The notes beneath the pieces were generated by a model. It was not told the origin of the DNA. It searched no databases and saw only the letters and a list, made by a program, of their open reading frames with translations. Position numbers and translations under genes: made by a program. Positions 7,557 through 13,454 of a DNA stretch of 25,615 bases are shown here, one piece after another. Origin of the DNA: JBFHNV01 sp965365655 (GTDB lineage Bacteria > Pseudomonadota > Gammaproteobacteria > HK1); NCBI GenBank assembly GCA_965365655.1, contig CBDUCN010000029.1:1-25615 (forward strand), given 5' to 3'. Each line of letters starts with the position of its first letter. Positions within the stretch are counted from its first letter, which is position 1.

Positions 7557-8408
7557 ATGACGGGGTCCGAGCTCACCGATCGGGCGTTCCGCGTTCCGCC
7601 GCCGCACGCGCGCTGGCTGCAGCTCGACGTGGGGCTGGCGCGCGCCGGCGGTGACGCGCTGCCGAGCGCGCGCGCGATGTTCGCGGCGCTGGTGCCGCTG
7701 CTGGACGGCTGGCAGGACGAGAGACGGCTGCACGGCTGGTTCTTCATGCGCAAGCCTCCCGACGTGCGGCTGCGCCTGCGGCTGTTGCCGGAGCACGCCG
7801 AGGACTCGCAGCGCGCGGTGGAGCGCACGCTCGCGCCGTTGCTCGCCACCGGCCGCGTGCGGCTGCTGCGCCGCGCGCGCTACGTGCCGGAGACCGCACG
7901 CTTCGGCGGTCCGGGCGCAATGGCGCTCGCACACGCGCACTTCCACGTCGACAGCCGGCTGTGGTGGACGGTGTCGGAGCGCACGCCGGGCACCGCGGCG
8001 CCGCACGACCCCGACGCGCTGCCGTGCGCGCTCGCGCATCACCTGCTGCTGTGCTGCTGCGGGCGCGAAGGCGTCGCCGCGGCATGGGCCCGCCTCGCCG
8101 CGCTGACCGCCGACGGACGCTGCGCGAGCGCCCCGACGCCCCCGCTCGCCCCGCCTTCGCTGGACGCGCAGCGCGCGCGGCCGGACCTCGATCCGGCGCA
8201 CCGCGCGGCACTCGACGCGTGGCGCAGGGGCAACGAGAAGCTCGGTGAAGCGCTCGCGGATCTCGCAGCGCGCGGCGGCGTGTCGCGCCCGCTCGCCGAC
8301 GTGGCCGCGGCGATCGCGCTGTTCGACTTCAACCGCCACGGCCTGCCCGGCACACGCTCGGGTCCGCTGTCGGCCGGGGTGCTGTCCGGGCTGCGCGCGC
8401 CGCGCTGA
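7557..8408 (+). CDS. Stand-alone LanB elimination-type domain (thiopeptide-type bacteriocin biosynthesis protein)
   Basis: A 283-residue protein matching the SpaB C-terminal / thiopeptide-type biosynthesis domain that removes glutamate from glutamylated Ser/Thr to leave dehydroamino acids, or in relatives forms pyridine rings. Signatures are the basic strand WFFMRKPPDVRLRLRL (residues 61-76), equivalent to the family FIRY...HLRLR motif, and YVPETARFGGPGAMALAHAHFHVDS (109-133), equivalent to YxPExxRYGG...FxxDS. The closing FDFNRHGLPG (256-265) corresponds to HMxxNRxxG, but the usual His position appears to be Leu255. The glutamylation half is a separate gene (10030-12333), as in thiopeptide systems. 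The start is uncertain: ATG 7557 lacks an evident ribosome-binding site but gives a family-like N-terminus. It is transcribed opposite to both neighbouring cluster operons. Confidence 0.82.
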   Translation: MTGSELTDRAFRVPPPHARWLQLDVGLARAGGDALPSARAMFAALVPLLDGWQDERRLHGWFFMRKPPDVRLRLRLLPEHAEDSQRAVERTLAPLLATGRVRLLRRARYVPETARFGGPGAMALAHAHFHVDSRLWWTVSERTPGTAAPHDPDALPCALAHHLLLCCCGREGVAAAWARLAALTADGRCASAPTPPLAPPSLDAQRARPDLDPAHRAALDAWRRGNEKLGEALADLAARGGVSRPLADVAAAIALFDFNRHGLPGTRSGPLSAGVLSGLRAPR

Positions 8409-8411
8409 CCG

Positions 8412-8446
8412 GCCGCCGCGCGCGGGCCGCGGACTCGCGCGGCGGC
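8412..8446. terminator. Hairpin between convergent RiPP genes
   Basis: A perfect 11-bp inverted repeat (GCCGCCGCGCG / CGCGCGGCGGC) with a 13-nt loop begins 3 bp after the elimination-type gene stop, in the 173-bp gap before the convergent end of the second MBL gene. No T-tract follows. The same gap has an 11-bp direct repeat GTGCACGCCGC at 8481-8491 and 8499-8509. It is a likely transcript-end structure, but unproven. Confidence 0.4.
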
Positions 8447-8581
8447 GGGACGGGCGCCGTCGAGCCGTCACGCGCGCGCAGTGCACGCCGCGCGGGCGGT
8501 GCACGCCGCCGCGGCAGCCAGCCGGGCGTCGTCGCGCACCGGGCGCCGCGGCCGGCACGCGCGCGGTCACGGCGGAGCCGC

Positions 8582-10033
8582 TCACAGCGCGAGGGTCTCG
8601 CCCACCCGCAGCACGCGCACGGCCGGCGCCTCGCCGCCGCGGCGCGCCGCCTCGTCGACCACCCGCGACGGCAGCGGGTCGGCCGCGGCCGGCGCGTCGC
8701 GCGGGCCGTCCGGCCGCGGGCCCAGCCCGCGCAGCCAGTACCACGGCGCGCCGCCCGCGGCGTACGGGACGGCCCACGACGCGCCCCAGCCGGCGGCGAC
8801 GTCCAGCAGGTCGCCGGCGTCGCACATGATCTGCTGCCGCCGCCCGCGGCTGCGCCGCGGCACGAAGGGCAGGTAGCGGCTCACCGACGAGAACGCGTAC
8901 TGCACCGGGAGCAGCGCGAAACCGCGATAGCCGCAGAACACGCCGTCGGCGGCGCCGTGCGCGGCACGCGTCGCGAGCGCGTCGCGCTTCACGTCGCCGT
9001 CGCCGTCGACGCCCGCGTCCGCGAGCACCGCCAGCCGCCGGCCCGCCGCCTCGACCAGCCAGGTCAGGCCCTCGTTGCGTACCTCCGGGTGCAGCCGCTC
9101 GCCGGTGGTCGGCTGCTCGCCGTGGAACGGCAGCGCGTGCGCGCGGACACCGCCCACGCACACCACCTGCCCCGGCGCGTGCGGATGCACCTCGCGAAAG
9201 CCGAGCTCGCGCAGCCGCGCCACCATGTCGATCGCGAGCACCGACTCGCGGGCGACGTCCGGCACGTGGATCGGGGTGTCACGGCCGAGCCGCAGCAGCG
9301 TGCCGGGATCGTAGTGGTCGGGGTGGGAGTGAGTGAGCAGCACCGCGTCGATGCGCCCCAGCGACGCCGCACACGCGGGCTGCCAGTCGCGCGGAAAACG
9401 CCTCGAGCGCGGCAGCAGGAACGGGTCCACCAGCACGCGGCGATCGCCGTCGTCCACCAGCAGCGTGGCGTGGCCGACGAAGGTGACCGACGGCGCCGCG
9501 GCGCGCACGGCGGGCGCGCCGCGGGTGACCAGCGCCCCGGCCTCGCGCAGCGCCTCCCACAGCCGGGCGGCGGCAGGCGCGCGCGGCGCCCGCGCGCCGC
9601 GCTCCCACTCGCCCAGCCACGCCGCGAGCTCGGACGCGAGCCCCGCCGGCAGCACGACGCGCGCCGCGACCTCGCCCAGACCCCGCTCCACCGCGAGCTG
9701 CGCCGGCACGATCCGGCGCGGGTCCGGGTACAGCCACTCGTCGCGCAGGCGATGCGGGCCGTCGCTGAGCCCGGCGAATGCGCGCGGCAGCACCCGGTCC
9801 AGCACGGCGGCGCCCTCCTGCAGCAGCTTCGGCAGGCCGTGCTTCGCGCGGAACGCATGCAGCACCGCGAGGCGCTTGCGGATCTCCAGCTCGCAGCGCC
9901 CGGAGACCATGCCGCCGAAGGCCGTGTCGTCACGGTACACGACGCGCAGCGACGTCGACGCCGCGAGCCGCAGGCGCGGCGACCGGCGCGGGCCGGTGCG
10001 CGCCTCCCCGGCGGCGCCGGCCGCGCGCGTCAC
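8582..10033 (-). CDS. MBL-fold metallo-hydrolase with N-terminal helical domain, in RiPP operon
   Basis: A 483-residue protein in two parts. Residues 1 to about 180 form an Arg/Ala-rich domain of unknown function (SLRVVYRDDTAFGG, CELEIRKRLAVLHAFRAKHG, LRDEWLYPDPRRIVPAQL). Residues 183 to about 400 form an MBL fold of the UlaG/NAPE-PLD-like type: VTFVGHATLLVDDGDRRVLVDPF, metal motif THSHPDH (234-240), His304 in LPFHGEQ and Asp339 in AVLADAGVD, so the metal site looks complete. The C-terminal part is Trp/Tyr-rich (GWGASWAVPYAAGG, WYWLRGLG). The GTG start at 10033 overlaps the LanB stop as GTGA, indicating coupling to LanB. The fold suggests hydrolysis, perhaps of an ester, amide or thioester intermediate or of the leader. 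The exact substrate is unknown. Confidence 0.83.
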   Translation of the reverse strand: MTRAAGAAGEARTGPRRSPRLRLAASTSLRVVYRDDTAFGGMVSGRCELEIRKRLAVLHAFRAKHGLPKLLQEGAAVLDRVLPRAFAGLSDGPHRLRDEWLYPDPRRIVPAQLAVERGLGEVAARVVLPAGLASELAAWLGEWERGARAPRAPAAARLWEALREAGALVTRGAPAVRAAAPSVTFVGHATLLVDDGDRRVLVDPFLLPRSRRFPRDWQPACAASLGRIDAVLLTHSHPDHYDPGTLLRLGRDTPIHVPDVARESVLAIDMVARLRELGFREVHPHAPGQVVCVGGVRAHALPFHGEQPTTGERLHPEVRNEGLTWLVEAAGRRLAVLADAGVDGDGDVKRDALATRAAHGAADGVFCGYRGFALLPVQYAFSSVSRYLPFVPRRSRGRRQQIMCDAGDLLDVAAGWGASWAVPYAAGGAPWYWLRGLGPRPDGPRDAPAAADPLPSRVVDEAARRGGEAPAVRVLRVGETLAL

Positions 10034-12333
10034 GTGCGCCCCCGTCGGCGCGGCGCGGTGCGCGCGAAGCCGATCTCCAGCTCGCTGACGTGCGCGCCCC
10101 GCCCCGGCAGCGGCAGCGCGTCGCCTTCCGGCGCGTCCTCCACTACCAGCAGCGCCGGCCCGGGACTCGCGGCGTGATCGGACGCGCCCGCGGGCACGCC
10201 CTTGAACAGCGCCTCCACGCCGAGCGGGCTGTCGCGATGCAGCGTCAGCGGCTCGCCGCCGCCGAACGACGCGCGCAGCCGTGGCGGCCAGCCGAGCTCC
10301 CGCGCGAGCCGCTGCCAGTGCCGGAAGCGCTCGCGGCCGGTGCTGCACGCGAGCGCCAGCGCGTCGCCGGCGAGCACCGAGCGGCGTCGGCGCAGCAGCG
10401 CCCCACCCGGGAGCCGCACGGCGGGCGCCAGCCGGCCGCGCCCGATCTCGCCGTCCAGCGGCACGTCCAGCGCCCGCCCGCCGGCGCCGCCCCACTGCCA
10501 GCCGCTGCCGAGCAGCGCCCGCGCGAGCGGGTCGCGCGACGCCGGGTCCGACGCGCCGGTCGCGAACACGCATAGCGCCACGGGCGACCCCGGCAGCATC
10601 AGCGCGAGCGCGTCCCCGTCCCCGGTCGCGCGCAGCCGCGCGCCGTGCAGACACGCCGCGTCCGGATCCGCGCCCCACGGCTCGAGAACGGTGTCCGCGA
10701 GCGCGGGACCGCACAGCACGTTCGGGTTCGACTCGAAGGGCACGCGAAGCTGCGCGGCCCCCAGACCCCGCGCGCCGGCAGCGCCGGCCAGCGCGGCGCG
10801 CGCCCATCGGACCACGCCGAGCCCGGCAAGCTGCTCCGCGTGCCGCGCGCTGCCGTGCAGCGGCGCATCGCCCAGACCGTGCACGCCGAGCATGCCGCCG
10901 GCGTGCAGGCCGAGGATCAGCGCCCCGACCGGCGGCGCATCCGCGGCCGCGGGCGCCGCGTCGCCCCGGGGCAGCACCACCTCGTGCGCGCCGCTCGCGA
11001 GCCAGCCCTCCCAGTCCGCGACGCGCCGGCGCAGATCCGCATCGGGCAGCCCGTCCGCGGCCGGCCAGACCCGCGGCAGGCGTGGCGGCGGTCTCGCGTC
11101 CCAGGCCGCCGCGGCCAGGCTCAGGCCGGCGCCGGGCGCCGCCGCCGCAACCGTGCGCGCATGCTCGCGGCGCAGCGCCGTGGCCGGGCTGAGCGGCGCG
11201 AGCCAGCAGCGGTGATACTCGTCCAGCGCGGTCTCGATCGCGCGGCGGCGGGCCGCGTCCAGCGTGAGCCGCCACGGAAGCTCCAGGTCGCAGCGCAGCA
11301 CCGCGTCGGGCAACCCGGCGCACGGCACCGCGAGCCGGCACGACAGCGCCGCGACCCGATCGCGGGCCGCCCCGAGCGCGGCCGCGAAGCCGTCCACCGG
11401 CAGCGTCAGCGCGTCGCCGTCCAGCCGCGCGCAGATCGCCCTCAGCGCGGCGACGGCATCGCGCCACGCAGCGCGATCGGCACCGTCCAGGTCGCCCGCG
11501 ACGCGCTCCAGCGCGTCCCACGGCGTCGCCGAGCCCGGCGCGAGGTCCAGGCCGCCGACGAGCAGCCCGCCGTCCGCGAGGCGGTCGAGGATGCGCAGCA
11601 CCCGCCGGCGCGCCGCGGGCGGCCAGCCGGCGGCGCGCGCCACCTCGGCCGCGAGCCCGGACATCGGCAGCGCCGGCAGCACGGCCAGCGCCGCGAGCAC
11701 CGGCGCGAGGCCGGCCTCCGGCTCGAGCCGGCAGCGCTCGACGCGGCCGCTCGCGCTCCGCGCGAGAAAGCGCCAGCCGCCGCCCGGGTCAGGGTGCACG
11801 GTCGGGTTCAGCCGCCAGCGCGCGCGGCGGCGGTACGGCGCACGGCCGGCCAGCCCGCGCGCGAGCGCCTGGAACGGCGCGAGATCCGGCGCGAAGCGGC
11901 AGCGCGCCGGCACGGCCTCGCTGCGCGCGTGGTCATCGAAGCTCACCACCGCAGTGCCCGCCCACAGGCCGTGCGGCGTGGCGCGCCCGGCGGCGCGCGC
12001 GAGGTAGCGGTAGAGGGTGTGCTCCGCGCGGCGCAGCGCCCGGTTGCGCGGGCCGTCCCGACGCGCCGCGGCAGCGCTCGCGCGGGCGCGCGCCGACGGG
12101 CTGCCCAGCGCCAGCGCTTTCTCGAACCCCGGATCGCCCAGCGTGGCCGCCCACAGGTGCGCGCGCTCGCGCTCCAGCACCTGCGCGTAGGCCTGCTCGA
12201 AGCTCGACGATCCGCTGACCGCGAGCTCGCCCAGCGCGGGGTCCCCGAACGGTCGCATGACCGCCGCCGGCCAGGCCGCGCTGCGCAGCAGGCCCGCGGG
12301 GGCGAGCTGGAACGCGGCGGGAGCTCCCGTCAC
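10030..12333 (-). CDS. LanB-type dehydratase, tRNA-dependent glutamylation domain (or PEARL-like ligase)
   Basis: A 767-residue lantibiotic-dehydratase N-terminal-type protein. The key motif is RYLARAAGRATPHGLWAG (residues 109-126), the counterpart of the NisB YLxRxxxRxTPxG motif. Its two arginines, spaced by four (R113 and R117), correspond to residues needed for glutamylation in NisB. Further family-like parts are the LNPTVHPDPGGGWRFL strand, VFATGASDPASRDPL, the APAVRLPGGALLRRRRSVL segment (equivalent to PRVRxGRxVLxPARW) and a C-terminal SELEIGF strand. Known members transfer glutamate from tRNA to Ser/Thr, while the related PEARLs add an amino acid to a peptide C-terminus. It lacks the fused elimination domain, which exists as a separate gene 1.6 kb away. 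The GTG start at 12333 overlaps the preceding stop (GTGA). Confidence 0.88.
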   Translation of the reverse strand: MTGAPAAFQLAPAGLLRSAAWPAAVMRPFGDPALGELAVSGSSSFEQAYAQVLERERAHLWAATLGDPGFEKALALGSPSARARASAAAARRDGPRNRALRRAEHTLYRYLARAAGRATPHGLWAGTAVVSFDDHARSEAVPARCRFAPDLAPFQALARGLAGRAPYRRRARWRLNPTVHPDPGGGWRFLARSASGRVERCRLEPEAGLAPVLAALAVLPALPMSGLAAEVARAAGWPPAARRRVLRILDRLADGGLLVGGLDLAPGSATPWDALERVAGDLDGADRAAWRDAVAALRAICARLDGDALTLPVDGFAAALGAARDRVAALSCRLAVPCAGLPDAVLRCDLELPWRLTLDAARRRAIETALDEYHRCWLAPLSPATALRREHARTVAAAAPGAGLSLAAAAWDARPPPRLPRVWPAADGLPDADLRRRVADWEGWLASGAHEVVLPRGDAAPAAADAPPVGALILGLHAGGMLGVHGLGDAPLHGSARHAEQLAGLGVVRWARAALAGAAGARGLGAAQLRVPFESNPNVLCGPALADTVLEPWGADPDAACLHGARLRATGDGDALALMLPGSPVALCVFATGASDPASRDPLARALLGSGWQWGGAGGRALDVPLDGEIGRGRLAPAVRLPGGALLRRRRSVLAGDALALACSTGRERFRHWQRLARELGWPPRLRASFGGGEPLTLHRDSPLGVEALFKGVPAGASDHAASPGPALLVVEDAPEGDALPLPGRGAHVSELEIGFARTAPRRRGRT

Positions 12334-12743
12334 TCCGCCCGGGCGGCGTCCGCGAGGTGCCGCGCGCGCGCCTCGATGAAGCGCCGGTGGCGCTCGATCC
12401 GCGGCGCGAGCCCCGCACGGTGGTGCGCGGCGACCGCGAGCACGGCCGCGAAGTCGGCCGCGATCGCCGCGAAACCGGCCTCGTCCAGGCCGGCCGCGGC
12501 AAGCCAGTCCCGGGTCGCGCCGGCATCGTGCAGTCCGAGCTCCGCGCGCAGCGCATCCGCGACCGCCTGCACCTCGCGCGGCCCCGGCGCGATCCCCACA
12601 CGCTCCGCCTCGGCACACGCGAGCGACGCAAGCAGCGCCTTCTTCTCGATCACCGCCGCGTTCTCGCCGCGCCGCGCGAGCAGCTCGAGCTCGGCGCCGT
12701 GCGGCATGATGGACGCGTCAGGGGGCGTGTCGGTGCCGCTCAC
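12330..12743 (-). CDS. SurA_N-like small helical protein in RiPP operon
   Basis: A 137-residue, Ala-rich, all-helical soluble protein. The pattern ACAEAERVGIAPGPREVQAV, then DALRAELGLHDAGATRDWL, then AAGLDEAGFAAIAADF matches the N-terminal chaperone-like module of SurA/PpiC-type peptidyl-prolyl isomerases, but the isomerase domain is absent. Short proteins of this kind occur in some RiPP maturation loci. A peptide-binding or partner role for the LanB enzyme is plausible but inferred. It lies between the precursor and LanB, and its stop overlaps the LanB GTG start. The start is either GTG at 12743 or ATG at 12707; neither has a strong ribosome-binding site, so the first 12 residues are uncertain. 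Confidence 0.6.
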   Translation of the reverse strand: MSGTDTPPDASIMPHGAELELLARRGENAAVIEKKALLASLACAEAERVGIAPGPREVQAVADALRAELGLHDAGATRDWLAAAGLDEAGFAAIAADFAAVLAVAAHHRAGLAPRIERHRRFIEARARHLADAARAE

Positions 12744-12778
12744 CGCGCGACCGGCGCCGACGCCGTCACCGGGCGCGC

Positions 12779-12799
12779 GGCGCGCGCCTCACGCGCGCC
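12779..12799 (-). terminator. Hairpin between precursor and maturation genes (candidate attenuator)
   Basis: A perfect 8-bp inverted repeat (GGCGCGCG / CGCGCGCC) with a 5-nt loop in the 80-bp gap downstream of the precursor stop. In RiPP operons such structures often limit read-through, so that precursor is made in excess over enzymes. There is no T-run, so partial termination or 3'-end stabilisation is only a proposal. Confidence 0.4.
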
Positions 12800-12823
12800 G
12801 TCCGGTGCGGCGCCGTGCGCCAC

Positions 12824-13186
12824 TCACCACGCGCACATGATGGTGTTCGCGGACACGTAGCCGTCGAAATTCTCGAAGCTGCGGATCGTGACCCTGGGGA
12901 TCGCGTAGGTGCCGAGGTCGGCGCCGCCGACGACGGCGTCGAGGTCGCCGTCGGCGAGCTCGCCGCGGGCCTGCGCCAGCTCCCTGGCCATCGCGGCCTC
13001 GCTGGCCCGCATCACGTCGCGGACGTCGTCGAGGTCGAAGTCGAAGCCGTTCGCGCGTCCGCCGTCGAGCGCCGCCTGGCAGAAGGCTTGCGGATCGTCG
13101 ATCGCGTCGATGGTGTCGCGAAGTGCGGCGCCTTCGGGCGTGTTCAGGAAACGGTCGTAGAAATCGACGAAGGCCTCTCGGGACAT
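12824..13186 (-). CDS. RiPP precursor peptide with Nif11-type leader
   Basis: A 120-residue peptide. Residues 1-88 form a Nif11-like leader: MSREAFVDFYDRFLNTPEG, a second helix with DDPQAFCQAALDGGRANGF and DLDDVRDVMRASEAA, then the acidic ELADGDLDAVVGG segment ending in a Gly87-Gly88 cleavage site. The predicted core is the last 32 residues (89-120), beginning ADLGTYAIP and ending SANTIMCAW. It contains Thr93, Thr100, Ser103, Ser112 and Thr115 as possible dehydration sites and one Cys at 118. Codon use and GC match the neighbours. The ATG at 13186 has an AGGAGGG ribosome-binding site (13193-13199) and is the first gene of the operon with the SurA_N-like, LanB and MBL genes. Family assignment is confident; core boundary and modifications are inferred. 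Confidence 0.87.
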   Translation of the reverse strand: MSREAFVDFYDRFLNTPEGAALRDTIDAIDDPQAFCQAALDGGRANGFDFDLDDVRDVMRASEAAMARELAQARGELADGDLDAVVGGADLGTYAIPRVTIRSFENFDGYVSANTIMCAW

Positions 13187-13454
13187 GTTGCGCCCTCCTG
13201 CGTTGCGGCCGAGGTGGGGGTGCTGCGTCGCAACACCGACGCCCGGCCGCGCTGCGGCCGGCACGCTCTAATCCGGAGTGTCCGGGACACGGCCGGGATG
13301 GCGCAACCCTCGCTCCGGATGCGTCAGCATGCCATCGCGGCCGCGCAGGCCGCGTGCCGCAATCGACAATATCGACAACGTCGAATCCTTCTGCCACCGT
13401 CAGGGCCAGTCCACGCGGCCGCCGCTCCACGCCGATGGAGAAACCCGACCCGCC
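13187..13454. promoter_or_regulatory. Divergent control region between RiPP precursor and kinase-like operon
   Basis: 268 bp that must contain the 5' signals of two divergent operons. It holds a ribosome-binding site for the precursor (13193-13199), a 13-bp palindrome GTGTCCGGGACAC at 13278-13290 next to an AT-richer CTCTAATCC stretch, and tandem copies of ATCGACAA at 13362-13369 and 13371-13378 (9-bp period) with a degenerate third copy (GTCGAATC) at 13380-13387. These look like operator elements, but I cannot name a regulator and no regulator gene of obvious relevance is adjacent. No clear -35/-10 pair could be fixed. Confidence 0.4.

Larger units (their letters stand above)
4785..13186. 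other. Putative RiPP biosynthetic gene cluster (Nif11-leader precursor with split LanB)
   Basis: This span groups a Nif11-leader precursor, a SurA_N-like protein, a LanB glutamylation-domain protein, two MBL-fold proteins, a stand-alone LanB elimination-type domain and an FAD oxidoreductase. Membership of the four-gene minus-strand operon (8582-13186) is well supported by short gaps and GTGA overlaps. The elimination-type gene belongs by function. The FAD/MBL pair (4785-7132) is assigned by proximity, divergent arrangement and the presence of a second MBL protein in the operon, so its inclusion is less certain. No LanC, YcaO, radical SAM enzyme, peptidase or exporter is present within these limits. 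Cluster boundaries are inferred. Confidence 0.75.

Noticed and set aside
8481..8509. Direct repeat GTGCACGCCGC twice with an 18-bp period, considered as a CRISPR or iteron fragment
   Set aside because: Only two copies, 11 bp long, in GC-rich intergenic DNA; no further copies or cas/rep genes.
12824..13186. Reading the Nif11 protein as a nitrogen-fixation gene
   Set aside because: No nif genes nearby; the Gly-Gly site, short tail and LanB operon fit the Nif11-like leader-peptide use of this domain.
13278..13454. Upstream in-frame extension of the P-loop protein
   Set aside because: It crosses the palindrome and the tandem repeats, lacks a ribosome-binding site at its ATG, and its composition differs from the body of the protein.
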